A stretch of 64,000 nt of DNA from Deltaproteobacteria bacterium (GCA_018266075.1 JAFEBB010000004.1:1-64000); one strand, 5' to 3'; shown: positions 10,536-21,900, numbered from the stretch's first letter. A program made the numbers and translations. Notes: a model not told the origin generated them from the letters alone.

Positions 10536-12080
10536 GTGACCAAGTGCGAGGCCTGCGGACTGGTGCAGAAACCCGCGCCCCGCTGCGCGCGCTGCAACGC
10601 CGTGCTCGCTCGACCCGAGATGGGGCTGGGCCAGCCGCCGCCGCCGGCGATTCCCTCCGCGCCTGCCACGGCGCCGCCCGGGCCGCGACTTCCGGTGCCG
10701 CCCATCCCGCCCTCGCCTGCGAGCGCGCTCCGACCACCGCAGCAACCGGCACCGGCTCCGCGACCTCCGTCGGGCCTCGCAGGCCCGCCGGTGCCGACGG
10801 CCCCCGCGCGTCCTGCGTCTGGCTTCGTGCCGCCTCCGGCGCCGCGGCCGACCACCGGTGCCCCGCCGCCTGCGCTTCCCCGGCCGACGACTGCCGCTCC
10901 GGCTCCGACCGCTCCTGCGCGCCCCGCGTCTGGATTCGTTCCACCTGCGGCCCCGCCGCCGATGCCCCGGCCGCCGTCTGCGTCGCCGCCTCAGGCTGCA
11001 GCTCCGCGTCCGGCCACGGCCTCGCCCGTCGCTGCACCGCCACGACCTGCGGTTCCGCCCTCCGCGCCCGCACCGCGACCGATCACCTCCGCGCCGCCGC
11101 CCGCGCCGGTTCCCAGTCGACCGACGACCGCCGCGCAGCCCGAGCCCAAGCCGCTCGCGGGCGGATTGCCACCGCGGCCGCGAACCTTGCCGGTCCCGCC
11201 GATCCCTGCGCCGAGTGCGCAAGTCCAAGCGCGTCCACCTTCGCAGACGCGCGAGTTCATCCCGCCCACGCCCGCGCCGCCGCGGCAGACGCGCGAGTTC
11301 GTGCCGCCCACCGCGCCCGCCCCAGCACCCGCGCCGTTGGCTGCGCCCGTGCCGGTGAGCCTCCCTGCGCCGATCGCCGCCGCGCCCGCGCCTGCGCCGC
11401 GCTTGCCCGAGCCCGAACCCGAGCCGATGAAGCCTCCGCCGGTCCAGGTCCGCGCGCCCGAGCCCGCGCCCGCGCTGCGCCTGCCGGAGCCCGAGGCGGA
11501 GCCCGTGAAGCCCGCGCCGCTCCCGATTCAGCCATCAGAGCCTCGCGCCGAGGCGCCGCGGCCAGCGCCGGTGCGCGCCGTGCCTCCTGTCGACGCCGGG
11601 CCGCTCACCGTCCGCGCCTCGCCGGCGTCGCTCTGGCGGCGCGTCGGCGCGTGGCTCGTCGACCTCGCCGTGCTCTCGCCCTTCGGACTCGCCTACGCCA
11701 AGGGCGCCCAGGTGCTGATGAAGCACCCGCCACCGCCCACGCAGAACACCGGGCTCGACTACCTGGTGAACCGCGTCGACGCGTACCACGGGCTCATCGG
11801 TCCCACCCTGGCGCTCGCGGGGGTGGTGCTGCTGGTCTACTCGGCGCTCTTCCACGGCATGGGCGGGCGCACGCCGGGCAAGCGACTCTTCGGCATCCGC
11901 CTCGTCGACGGCACGGGCCGGCCGCCCAGCCTGGCGCGAAGCCTCATCCGGGCGATCCTCTCGCTGGTCTCGCTGGGGGCCCTCGGGCTGGGCTACCTGC
12001 TCGCCCTGTTCACCCGCCGGCGCCGCGCCCTGCACGACGCCCTCAGCGGGACCTACGTGGTCCGGCTGCTCGCGGGCTGA
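10536..12080 (+). CDS. Proline-rich RDD-domain membrane protein with N-terminal zinc ribbon
   Basis: A 514-residue protein in three parts. Residues 4-20 form a small zinc ribbon (Cys4, Cys7, Cys17, Cys20). Residues 25 to about 360 are an Ala/Pro-rich tract with repeated short phrases such as TREFIPPTPAPP and TREFVPPTAPAP. The C-terminal 150 residues are an RDD domain with its eponymous Arg and Asp in LWRRVGAWLVDLAVL, three hydrophobic helices, and GRTPGKRLFGIRLVDGTG. RDD proteins are poorly understood; some affect ion homeostasis. The ribbon and tract should lie in the cytoplasm. The next gene starts 61 bases downstream on the same strand and is also proline-rich, so the two may act together. 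Confidence 0.8.
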   Translation: MTKCEACGLVQKPAPRCARCNAVLARPEMGLGQPPPPAIPSAPATAPPGPRLPVPPIPPSPASALRPPQQPAPAPRPPSGLAGPPVPTAPARPASGFVPPPAPRPTTGAPPPALPRPTTAAPAPTAPARPASGFVPPAAPPPMPRPPSASPPQAAAPRPATASPVAAPPRPAVPPSAPAPRPITSAPPPAPVPSRPTTAAQPEPKPLAGGLPPRPRTLPVPPIPAPSAQVQARPPSQTREFIPPTPAPPRQTREFVPPTAPAPAPAPLAAPVPVSLPAPIAAAPAPAPRLPEPEPEPMKPPPVQVRAPEPAPALRLPEPEAEPVKPAPLPIQPSEPRAEAPRPAPVRAVPPVDAGPLTVRASPASLWRRVGAWLVDLAVLSPFGLAYAKGAQVLMKHPPPPTQNTGLDYLVNRVDAYHGLIGPTLALAGVVLLVYSALFHGMGGRTPGKRLFGIRLVDGTGRPPSLARSLIRAILSLVSLGALGLGYLLALFTRRRRALHDALSGTYVVRLLAG

Positions 12081-12141
12081 CGTTCCGGGCTTCTGATCGC
12101 GTTGACCCTGCCGGCCATCCCGGCCAGACTCGGCGCGCACC

Positions 12142-15141
12142 ATGCCCGCGACCCTCGCGCGCCTCCTTGTCGAAGGCGGCGTGATCAACCGAACGTTGGC
12201 CGACGAGTGCCTCCGCCGGCACCTCCAGGTGGGGGGCGCGCTCGACACGGTGCTGCTCGAGGCGGGCGCCTGCACGGAGCCCATCGCGCTCGCGTACCTG
12301 GCCCAGGCCAGCGAGCTGCAGCCGGGCTTCTCCCGCGACTTCGCGCTGGTGGATCCGAAGATCACCCAGATCTTCCCCTTCAAGCTCGCCGATCGTCACG
12401 GGATGATGCCGCTGGAGCTGGGCAAGCGGCACCTCTCGGTGGCCGCCAGCTACCCGGTGGAGAAGCTGCTCCTCGAGGAGCTCTCGTTCATGCTGGGCCG
12501 CGATCTGCGGCCGCGCATCGCCATCGAGGCGCGCGTCCGCGACGCGATCTCCCACCTCTACAACCGCCCGCTCGCGCCGCGCTTCGCCACGCTGCTCAAG
12601 CAGCTGGGCATGCCGCCCACTGCGGTGCCCGACCTCGCGGAGGCCCGCGCCAAGCCCGCGCCGGTGCGTCAGTCGGACGCGGTGCTGGGCAAGGCCGCGA
12701 AGGTGGGCGAGATCGCCTCCTGGCCGCCGCCGGGGGTGACGCCTGCGCCGCCCACCTCGAGGGCGCCGCTAGCATCGAAGGCGCGCCCGGTGCCGCCGCC
12801 GTCGAAGGCTCGACCCGCGACCCCGCCGCCTCCGCCGCCGCCCGCGCGCGCCCGGGCGATCACCCCGCCCGCGCCGCCGCCGCCGCTGCCCAAGCGTCCG
12901 ACGAGCGCCGAGGGCCCGATCCTCCAGGCCGAGGCCACGCTCGAGGAGGATGCCAGCGCGCTCTTGGGCGAGGAGCTGGCTCCGCCTCCGCCGCCCGCGC
13001 CGATCCCGACGCCGCCACCCGCCGCTCCCGCGCCGCCGCCGCCCGTCCCGCCGATCCCCGTCATCGAGATGGAGATCGCGCCGCCGCAGCCGGCCGAGGT
13101 CGAGGCGAATCGCGTGTCCGAGTCGCCGCTGCTCGACGCCGGGTTGGATCTGCCCGCGCCCACCGGCGAAGAGGACGTGCGCGTCGACGACGACATCGCC
13201 GGCCCGCCGCTCCCGCCCGTCGCCGCCGCGCCCGAGCCGCCGCGCGAAGAAGAGCCGATCCCGCTCCTGGTGAAGCGCTCGCCGGGCGTGGCCGCGCCCC
13301 TGGCCGCCGCGCCGCCCGCGTTCCCGCCTGCCCCCGCGCCCGCGCGGCCCAAGAGCTACAGCGCCCTGGACACGCGCGAGATGCTGGCGGCGTGGCGCCC
13401 GAGTGGTGAGCTGGGCCGGCTGGAGGACGCGCTGGCGTATGCGCTCGACGGCGTGCCGAGCGCGTCGCCCGCGCCGGAGCCGTGGTCGCCGCGGCCGGAT
13501 CCGCGCCCCGACCCCGCGCCCGAGCCGCAGCCCGCGCCGGCCGAGGCCGCCGAGCCGGACATCGAGGTCGAAGTCGAAACGCCCGAGCCGCAGCCGGCGC
13601 CCGAGCCCGTGCTTCCGCCGCAGCCCATCCCGCCGCAGTCGCCGACGGATCCGTACCCGTGGCCGCGCGTGGGCTGGACGCTCTCCGAGGCGCGCGCCCA
13701 CCTCGCGGCTGCGCCCGCTCGCGACCAGATCATCGAGGTGGCGCTGCGCTTCGCGCTCAAGAGCTTCGACTTCGCCGCGGCGCTCGCCATCCGCTCGGGC
13801 ACGGCGTTCGGTTGGGCGGGGCTCACCCCCGACGGCCAGTGGCACGAGGAAGTCCACCGGGTGATGCTGCCGCTCGACTCGCCCTCGGTGCTGCGCACGG
13901 TGCTGCGCGCCCGCGGCCGCTACCTCGGGCCGCTGCCGGAAGATCAGCTCACGGATCAGCTCCTGCGCGACATGGGCCGGGAGCGTCCGCAGGTGGCGCT
14001 GCTCTATCCCGTGTTCGTCCGCGAGCGGCCCGCCGCGATCTTCTACGCCGACCGCGGGCGCAAGCACGTGGCCGCGCCGCGCGTGGCGGAGTTCCTGCTC
14101 TTTGCCCAGGAGCTCGCCACGGCGTTCGAGCGGTCCATCATCCTGGGCAAGCGGCGGCCGGTGCGCGCGGTGGCGGAGTCGGCCCTCCTGCCCGAGCCGG
14201 AGCCAACCGAGGCCGAGGCCGCCGAAGAGCAAGCGCCTCAGGAAGAGGCGCTCTTCCCCATCGCCGAGCCGACGCCGGAGGTCATCGACGCGGGGCGGCC
14301 GCTGGAGGCGGTGCTCGCGGATCTGGTCGGATCCGACCGCCCCGCGCGTCTGCGCGCGATGGCGGAGCTCGAAGCGGTCCCCGAGCAGGCCGCGGCAGCG
14401 CTGGCGGCGCAGTTCCCCGGGCCCACGGCGCTGCGGCGCGGGCTGGTGCTGGATCTGCCGGATCCGGAAGAGCTCGGCCCGGTGCTCGGCGCGCTGGCGC
14501 GGCTGAAGATGGCGGCGCTGCCCTACGTGGACCAGCTCCTGCGCGAGGGCGATCCGGATCAGCGCTTCTTCGCGGTGCTCCTCGCGGGCTCGCTGCACCA
14601 CCCGGCGCTGTTCCCGGGCTTGCTGCGGACGCTCTTCGATCCCGTCTCCGAGGTGGCGGCGGCGGCGCGCGCGGCGGCGAGCAAGCTGCGGCTGGTGCCC
14701 ACCTTCGAGGAGACGGTGGAGCGCAACCTGCGCGCCGAGCTCGGCTCCGACGACATCGACCGGGTGGTCCAGGCCGCCCTCGCCATCGGCCGCACCCGCG
14801 ACGTGCAGGCCGTGCCGCTGCTGATTCCGCTCACCGGCCACGCCGACGATCGCGTGGCGGCCGAGGCGAGCGACGCGCTCACCCAGATCACCAAGCAGAC
14901 CCACGGCGACTCGCCGCGGCGCTGGAGCGGCTGGTGGGAGCAGAACCAGAACCGTCCGCGCGTGGCGTGGCTGGTGGAAGGCCTGGCGCACAAGGATCTG
15001 CAAGTGCGGCTCTCGTCGATCGAGGAGCTGTCGGAGATCACCCACGACTCGTTCGGCTACGCGGCCGACGGCGGGCGGCGCGAGCGCGAGCGGGCCCTGG
15101 AGAAGTGGGACCAGTGGCTGCACCAGCAGTTCGCGTCGTAG
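12142..15141 (+). CDS. MshEN (GspE N-terminal) domain protein with Pro-rich linker and HEAT repeats
   Basis: A 999-residue protein. Residues 1 to about 170 resemble the GspE/PilB N-terminal (MshEN) domain, with the phrases LARLLVEGGVINRTLADECL and ALAYLAQASELQPGF; in some members this domain binds cyclic di-GMP. Residues 200-520 are Pro/Ala/Glu-rich and look disordered. Residues 530-690 look like a GAF-type sensor (alternating helix and strand, ending VAEFLLFAQELATAFERSIILGKRR). Residues 720-999 contain HEAT-like helical repeats. There is no Walker A ATPase, so this is not a secretion ATPase. The threonine-synthase-like gene follows after 9 bases, so they are probably cotranscribed. The domain order suggests a signalling adaptor; the exact role is unknown. 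Confidence 0.75.
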   Translation: MPATLARLLVEGGVINRTLADECLRRHLQVGGALDTVLLEAGACTEPIALAYLAQASELQPGFSRDFALVDPKITQIFPFKLADRHGMMPLELGKRHLSVAASYPVEKLLLEELSFMLGRDLRPRIAIEARVRDAISHLYNRPLAPRFATLLKQLGMPPTAVPDLAEARAKPAPVRQSDAVLGKAAKVGEIASWPPPGVTPAPPTSRAPLASKARPVPPPSKARPATPPPPPPPARARAITPPAPPPPLPKRPTSAEGPILQAEATLEEDASALLGEELAPPPPPAPIPTPPPAAPAPPPPVPPIPVIEMEIAPPQPAEVEANRVSESPLLDAGLDLPAPTGEEDVRVDDDIAGPPLPPVAAAPEPPREEEPIPLLVKRSPGVAAPLAAAPPAFPPAPAPARPKSYSALDTREMLAAWRPSGELGRLEDALAYALDGVPSASPAPEPWSPRPDPRPDPAPEPQPAPAEAAEPDIEVEVETPEPQPAPEPVLPPQPIPPQSPTDPYPWPRVGWTLSEARAHLAAAPARDQIIEVALRFALKSFDFAAALAIRSGTAFGWAGLTPDGQWHEEVHRVMLPLDSPSVLRTVLRARGRYLGPLPEDQLTDQLLRDMGRERPQVALLYPVFVRERPAAIFYADRGRKHVAAPRVAEFLLFAQELATAFERSIILGKRRPVRAVAESALLPEPEPTEAEAAEEQAPQEEALFPIAEPTPEVIDAGRPLEAVLADLVGSDRPARLRAMAELEAVPEQAAAALAAQFPGPTALRRGLVLDLPDPEELGPVLGALARLKMAALPYVDQLLREGDPDQRFFAVLLAGSLHHPALFPGLLRTLFDPVSEVAAAARAAASKLRLVPTFEETVERNLRAELGSDDIDRVVQAALAIGRTRDVQAVPLLIPLTGHADDRVAAEASDALTQITKQTHGDSPRRWSGWWEQNQNRPRVAWLVEGLAHKDLQVRLSSIEELSEITHDSFGYAADGGRRERERALEKWDQWLHQQFAS

Positions 15142-15150
15142 ACGGAAATC

Positions 15151-16212
15151 ATGCTCGACGACGTCGACCGCCTCGAGTGCCGCCGCTGCGGCAACGCGTT
15201 CCCGCCCGCGAGGCGCGCGCGCTGTCCCCACTGCGCCGACGGCGGCGCGCTCCGCTTCGTCTACCGCACCCGCCGCTTGGCGCCGTTCGACCGCGGCACC
15301 TGGGCCCGCCGCGAGCCCTGGCTCTGGCGCTTCCGCGAGCTCTTGCCCTTCGACGACGATCTGGATCCGCCGCCGCTTCAAGTCGGCCTCACGCCGCTCT
15401 ACGGCTCGCCGCGCCTGGCCGCTGCGTGTGGGGTGCGCGGGCTCTTCGTGAAGGACGAGTCGCGGAATCCCACCGGGCGGATCGCGGATCGCGCGGCGGC
15501 GCTGCTGGTGGCGGAGGCGCTGTCTTCCGAGCTGCCGCTGGCCACCGGCGCGCTGGGTCCAAGCGTGGCCGCGTTCGCGGCGAGCGCGCAGAAGCCGTGC
15601 GTGGCGCTGCTCGATGCCGACGATGACGCGAATGCGATCGCCGCGTTCGGCGCGGCGGCGCTGGTGCTGGGCAAGTCGCTCGGTCGCACCGAGACGCTCT
15701 TGCGCCTGTGCGACGACGGCTTCGCGCTCGCCGATTTTCCGCATCCGCTCGCGCTCGAGGGCTTGAAGACGCTCGGCCTGGAGCTCGGCGATCAGCTCGC
15801 GGAGCGGCTGCCGGACTGGATCGCGCTCGACGGCGCCCAAGACGGACTCGTGGAGGCCGTGCAGCTCGGGCTCGCGCAGTGCGCCGAGCTGGGGCTGTTC
15901 CGTTCGCCGCCGCAGCTCCTCGCGGCGGGCGGCTCGGACGGCGGCGCGCAGGTCAGCGTTCGCGAGGCCGACTGCGCCAAGCTGGCGGACGAGGCGCGTC
16001 GGGCGCTGGGCTTGCCGATTCCGCCGGGCGGCGCGCGCGCTCTCGCCGCCCTGCAGCGCGGGGTCCGCGATGGCGTGGTGCCCGCGGACGCGCTGGCGTT
16101 GGTGGTGGTCGAAGCCCCCACCGCGCCGCAGGCGAAAGCTTTGAAGCGGCGGCGACCTTTGTCAGACTACGTGCGCCTGCGCGCCGCTGCGCGCGAGGCG
16201 AACCACCGCTGA
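15151..16212 (+). CDS. Threonine-synthase-like protein lacking the PLP lysine (probable pseudoenzyme)
   Basis: A 353-residue protein that resembles threonine synthase (PLP fold type II). It keeps the N-terminal zinc ribbon (Cys10, Cys13, Cys25, Cys28), the entry phrase GLTPLYGSPRLA and KDESRNPTG (residues 101-109). In active enzymes NPTG is followed by SFKDRG, with Lys forming the Schiff base to PLP; here the residues are RIADRA, so the lysine position (112) is Ala. The Asn-containing SSGNAG loop is also changed (ATGALGPS, residues 131-138), and no Gly-rich phosphate loop is seen. Catalysis by the usual route is therefore unlikely. It starts 9 bases after the MshEN/HEAT gene and may serve that protein as a ligand sensor or scaffold. 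Confidence 0.75.
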   Translation: MLDDVDRLECRRCGNAFPPARRARCPHCADGGALRFVYRTRRLAPFDRGTWARREPWLWRFRELLPFDDDLDPPPLQVGLTPLYGSPRLAAACGVRGLFVKDESRNPTGRIADRAAALLVAEALSSELPLATGALGPSVAAFAASAQKPCVALLDADDDANAIAAFGAAALVLGKSLGRTETLLRLCDDGFALADFPHPLALEGLKTLGLELGDQLAERLPDWIALDGAQDGLVEAVQLGLAQCAELGLFRSPPQLLAAGGSDGGAQVSVREADCAKLADEARRALGLPIPPGGARALAALQRGVRDGVVPADALALVVVEAPTAPQAKALKRRRPLSDYVRLRAAAREANHR

Positions 16213-16227
16213 TTCGGGGGTTGGGAC

Positions 16228-17523
16228 ATGGCCGAGATCCTGCGCAACGCGACCTTGCTCGAGCTGGATCCGGCATCGGTCGAAGTGGCCGACCTGCGCA
16301 TCGATGGGCAGAAGATCGTCGCGCGTGGCCAGAAGCTCGCCGCCCAGCCTGGCGACCTCGAGACCGATCTCACCGGCAAGGTGGTGATGCCGGGCCTGGT
16401 CAACGCGCACGCGCACCTCGCGTTCACCCTGGGCCGCGCCGCGCCGGTGATGGGCAACAGCAAGATGACGGTGGAGTCGCTGGACAAGACCTGGTGGCGG
16501 CTCGACCGCGCCCTGGACCTGCCCACCACCGAGGTCAGCGCCGCCGCCGGCGCGCTCGAGGCCCTGATGGCGGGCACGACCACCGTCTTCGATCACCACT
16601 CCTCGCCCAGCTACATCGAGGGCTCGCTGGCTGCGGTGCAGCGCGGCGTGGACCAGGTTGGCCTGCGCAGCGTGCTCTGCTACGCGGTCTCGGATCGGCT
16701 GGGGCCGGAGTACGCCAAGGCGGCGCTGAGCGAGAACGAGCGCATGCTCGACGCCTGCGCCCAGAAGCCCAACGGTCGGCATCGCGCGATGGTGGGCGCC
16801 TATGCGTCGATGAACCTGGACGAGGGCACGCTCAAGGAGATCGTGGCGCTCGCGCGGCGGCACGAGGTGGGCGTGCACATCCACGCGGCGGAGTCGACCG
16901 CCGACGACCGCGACTGCCAGGAGCGCTTCCACACCTCGCTGGCCTCGCGGCTGGCGGAGAGCGGCGTGGCCGGGCCGGCGTCGATCATCTGCCACGGCAC
17001 CTGCTTCGAGTGGGGCGACCTGGCGCAGTTCCTCCAGTACGGCACCTGGATGTGCCACCTGCCGCGCGCGAACATGCTCTCGGGTCACGGTTACGCGCCC
17101 GCGGGTCGCATGGGGCCGCGCACGCTCTTGGGCACGGAGAACCTCCCCGGGGACATGTTCGCGGAGGTGCGCGCAGCGGTGGAGCGCGGCGCGGATGCCG
17201 GGCTGCCCATGGATCCGCTCAAGCTGCTGTCGGCCGGTCACAAGCTGGCCACGCAGACCTTCGGCGAGAGCGTGGGCCCGCTGCGTGAGAACGCGGTGGC
17301 GGATCTGGTGATCCTCGACTACGTGCCGCGCATGCCGCTCACCGCCCAGACGCTCGGGTACCACGTGTGCGAGGGGATGAGCGCCCGCGACGTGGAGTCG
17401 GTGATGGTCGACGGCTGCTGGCGGCTCTGGGGTCGCACGCCGCTCAAGGCCGATACCCACGAGCTCGGCGCCAAGAGCAACCAGGCCGCCCAGGTGCTCT
17501 GGGAGACGATGTCCGCGCTTTAG
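16228..17523 (+). CDS. ssnA: SsnA-like amidohydrolase
   Basis: A 431-residue metal-dependent amidohydrolase closest in phrasing to the SsnA group (KTWWRLDRALD and DHHSSPSYIEGSL are hallmark stretches). Metal ligands of the subtype-III amidohydrolase barrel are visible: NAHAH (His61, His63), HIHAAE, ICHGT, and GTENLPGDMF, where the usual GTD has Glu in place of Asp. The physiological substrate of SsnA proteins is not established; related enzymes deaminate or dechlorinate purines and triazines. No signal peptide. It follows the pseudoenzyme gene by 15 bases on the same strand, so it probably belongs to the same transcript. The Glu for Asp change could alter activity. Confidence 0.8.
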   Translation: MAEILRNATLLELDPASVEVADLRIDGQKIVARGQKLAAQPGDLETDLTGKVVMPGLVNAHAHLAFTLGRAAPVMGNSKMTVESLDKTWWRLDRALDLPTTEVSAAAGALEALMAGTTTVFDHHSSPSYIEGSLAAVQRGVDQVGLRSVLCYAVSDRLGPEYAKAALSENERMLDACAQKPNGRHRAMVGAYASMNLDEGTLKEIVALARRHEVGVHIHAAESTADDRDCQERFHTSLASRLAESGVAGPASIICHGTCFEWGDLAQFLQYGTWMCHLPRANMLSGHGYAPAGRMGPRTLLGTENLPGDMFAEVRAAVERGADAGLPMDPLKLLSAGHKLATQTFGESVGPLRENAVADLVILDYVPRMPLTAQTLGYHVCEGMSARDVESVMVDGCWRLWGRTPLKADTHELGAKSNQAAQVLWETMSAL

Positions 17524-17908
17524 TCGATCGGGTGCCCGGGACGCGCGAGGGCCAACTCGGATCCCAAGCACGCGAAGACGCGCCTCTGGGCAAGGGGCGG
17601 CTTCTTCGGGCCTTGCTTCGAGCCAACGCACCATCGATCTCCATCGCGACGCCGACCGACCTGCTCCCGAGGGGAAATTGATTTTGTATCTATATGTCAG
17701 CACAAACCAGGCATGGTGTAGCGACATATCATAACAAAATTGGGAGCGCCTCGGAGAAGCCCCCGGCAGCCCTCGGCCCGAAGAGCCATCGAAGACCCGG
17801 CCCTCCCCCAAGAGCCAAAGCTGTCGCCGAGTGCGGATCTCTGGATCCGCCCGAGCATCCCGAATCCCGCACGGCCGAAGGCCGCCGGGGTTCACGCGTG
17901 AAGGTCGC
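17524..17908. other. Gene-free stretch between convergent genes
   Basis: This 385-base region separates ssnA and the DUF1571 gene, which converge on it. I found no frame with signs of a real gene. Its most notable content is an AT-rich two-part inverted repeat at 17681-17740, far lower in G+C than anything nearby. Parts of the flanks (GGCTTCTTCGGGCC at about 17599 and the near-complement of it around 17782-17795) also look inversely related, so the whole may be the remnant of a larger foldback element. Confidence 0.5.
17681..17740. repeat. AT-rich two-part inverted repeat
   Basis: Left arm: ATTTTGT (17681-17687), four bases, ATATGTC (17692-17698). Right arm: GACATAT (17723-17729), four bases, ACAAAAT (17734-17740). 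Both 7-base blocks pair perfectly and the 4-base gaps are symmetric, with a 24-base centre. In a genome this rich in G+C such an AT-rich palindrome is unlikely by chance. It could be a bidirectional terminator, a protein-binding site or the end sequences of a small transposed element; the sequence does not decide. Confidence 0.6.
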
Positions 17909-18697
17909 TCAGATCCCGAGCGCGTCCGGCGTGAAGTCCGCGTCGGTCCACGCGTGCGGCTTCACGTTGCGCCAGTGGAAGGTCTCCAGCGGACCCTTCG
18001 CGTCCTCGATCTCCATGGCCACGGGAAGGCGGAGCACCGGATCGAAGCAGAGCTTCGACTTCGTCGCGTACGTCTTCGCGCCCTTGGGAGCGGTCACGTG
18101 CATGCAGTAGAGGCCATCGGCGTCGAAGCCGTCGTCCTTGCGCTGCAGGCCGCCGAGCGCCTCGGCCGCCTTGATGTCGCCCTCGATGAGCCGGATCGCC
18201 GAGCCGAAACAGGTGTCGGTGATGACGTGGTTGGTGTCACCCTTGGCCAGCGAGCCGTTGATGTCGACCCACACGCCGCCGGCGATGCCCAGGAACCCGG
18301 CCTCCTTCGCCCTCAGCTCCTTCGCACGCAGCTGGCTGTTGTAGAGCACCCTCCGACCCTTGCTGGGCCCGGCCATCACCTCGAGCCGCACCGCGAACGG
18401 CGCCTCGCGCACGCCCACCTTCATCGTCTGCTGCGGGAGCATCTTCCCGTCGACGCGCTCCTGCTTCACCATCTCGCCCTGGTACGGGCCCATCGACTTG
18501 AGCGACGCCTTCGCGAGCGTCACCAGCTGCATCGGGCTGAGCGAGGCCAGCAGCGCCGCCTGCTGGTCGCGGCTGAGCTTGGCGTAGGCCGCGGTCTGGT
18601 CGGCCGTGCTCAGGGCCATGAAGGCGTCGGAGGTCATGGGATCCGCCAGGGCAGTGCCTCCGGCGAGGAGGACGAGGGTCATTGCGATCGCGCGCAT
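17909..18697 (-). CDS. DUF1571-like exported protein
   Basis: A 262-residue protein starting at ATG 18697 with a clear signal peptide (MRAIAMTLVLLAGGTALA, cut before DP). The open frame extends upstream to 18853 but those residues are low-complexity and cross the preceding gene, so the signal peptide decides the start. The mature part begins with a helical segment (about residues 25-70) followed by a mainly beta domain containing GKMLPQQTMKVGVREAPF and AGPSKGRRVLYN, phrases typical of the DUF1571 family, which has an LolA/LolB-like fold by analogy. Two Cys in the C-half (DTCFGSA and LYCMHV) may form a disulfide. A periplasmic role is likely; the function is unknown. Confidence 0.7.
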   Translation of the reverse strand: MRAIAMTLVLLAGGTALADPMTSDAFMALSTADQTAAYAKLSRDQQAALLASLSPMQLVTLAKASLKSMGPYQGEMVKQERVDGKMLPQQTMKVGVREAPFAVRLEVMAGPSKGRRVLYNSQLRAKELRAKEAGFLGIAGGVWVDINGSLAKGDTNHVITDTCFGSAIRLIEGDIKAAEALGGLQRKDDGFDADGLYCMHVTAPKGAKTYATKSKLCFDPVLRLPVAMEIEDAKGPLETFHWRNVKPHAWTDADFTPDALGI

Positions 18698-18760
18698 GAC
18701 CAAACCTTTGCACGGCCTGCGCCCTGATTGCGAGCGTGCCCGGCGGGATCCCGATCGGCT

Positions 18761-18805
18761 CACCACGAACGAGCCACGGACCACGAGCAACGAGCCACGA
18801 TCGGG
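18761..18805. repeat. Intergenic repeat motif, two or three tandem copies
   Basis: Two copies of ACGAGCCACG(G/A) lie at 18769-18779 and 18790-18800 with a related CCACGAGCAACG between them. Related copies occur between genes at 1301-1317 (opposite strand), 7891-7902, 46282-46293 and 47245-47257. Their repeated presence only between genes suggests a dispersed short element rather than a gene feature. Confidence 0.5.
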
Positions 18806-18809
18806 CTGA

Positions 18810-19196
18810 CTACTTGAGGATCCGAACCTCGGACGCCTTCGCGCCGCGGCCAATCTGCAGGGTGATCACGTATGTCACGCGCACCTTGTCGCCGGTCTTG
18901 AGGCCGGTGGCGGCCACGCCGGCCGCGTTGCCATTGGCGTCGATGAGCTGCGCGCTGCTCACGTCGTAGGTCACCGGGCCATTGGGGCAATCGACGATCG
19001 CCGTGCCGCGCTGGGCGTCGATCGTGCGCACCGTGCCCTGGTCGTGCTTCACGTCGCCGTCGGCCACCGGAGCTGGAACGGCAGGCGCCGGTGCCGGGGC
19101 GGGAACCGGCGCCGGAGCAGGCGTGCCTGCGGCGGCCCCCTGGGCCAGGGCGAGCCCGGGCGCGAGCACGATGAGCGCAAAGACGAGGCGACGCAT
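18810..19196 (-). CDS. Small exported protein of unknown function
   Basis: A 128-residue protein starting at ATG 19196 with signal peptide MRRLVFALIVLAPGLALA. A short Pro/Ala linker (PAPAPVPAPAPAPAVPAP) follows, then a domain of about 75 residues (KHDQGTVRTIDAQRGTAIVD to the end) that looks like a small beta-barrel of the kind seen in DUF5666-type proteins. The upstream extension of the frame to 19709 is antisense to lon and is not used. It lies 112 bases upstream of the DUF1571 gene on the same strand. The short repeat motif ACGAGCCACGG occurs between the two. Confidence 0.65.
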   Translation of the reverse strand: MRRLVFALIVLAPGLALAQGAAAGTPAPAPVPAPAPAPAVPAPVADGDVKHDQGTVRTIDAQRGTAIVDCPNGPVTYDVSSAQLIDANGNAAGVAATGLKTGDKVRVTYVITLQIGRGAKASEVRILK

Positions 19197-19301
19197 GCAG
19201 AGCCCTCCAAGGGCCAGGAGACAGAAGCTTCCCAAACCAACGGGCATCCAAGCAAGAATTCCGCGCCTCGCCTGCGCCCGGACACCGCTCGGTTCGCCGC
19301 G

Positions 19302-19331
19302 CTGAAAATGGCGATGGTCGCGTGTTATACA
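19302..19331 (+). promoter_or_regulatory. Candidate sigma-70-type promoter of lon
   Basis: CTGAAA (19302-19307) and TATACA (19326-19331) are 18 bases apart, each matching four of six consensus bases, about 130 bases before the lon ATG. The stretch is AT-rich for this genome. I do not see a convincing heat-shock (sigma-32) promoter at the usual spacing. Weak evidence on its own. Confidence 0.35.
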
Positions 19332-19458
19332 CCCGCATGTCGGGGAGGCCCGGTCGAACGCTGGCCATTCGGGCTGGCTGGCCGTGCTCCGAAGATTTGC
19401 GCCGCGCCGTTCGCACGCCATCATTGGGGTGCACACTCCCTGGCGCCCAAGGGTGAAC

Positions 19459-21900
<2,442 letters not shown>

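Noticed and set aside
16162-17895. Large antisense frame covering ssnA
   Set aside because: No signal, domain or repeat; the plus strand has all amidohydrolase metal ligands.
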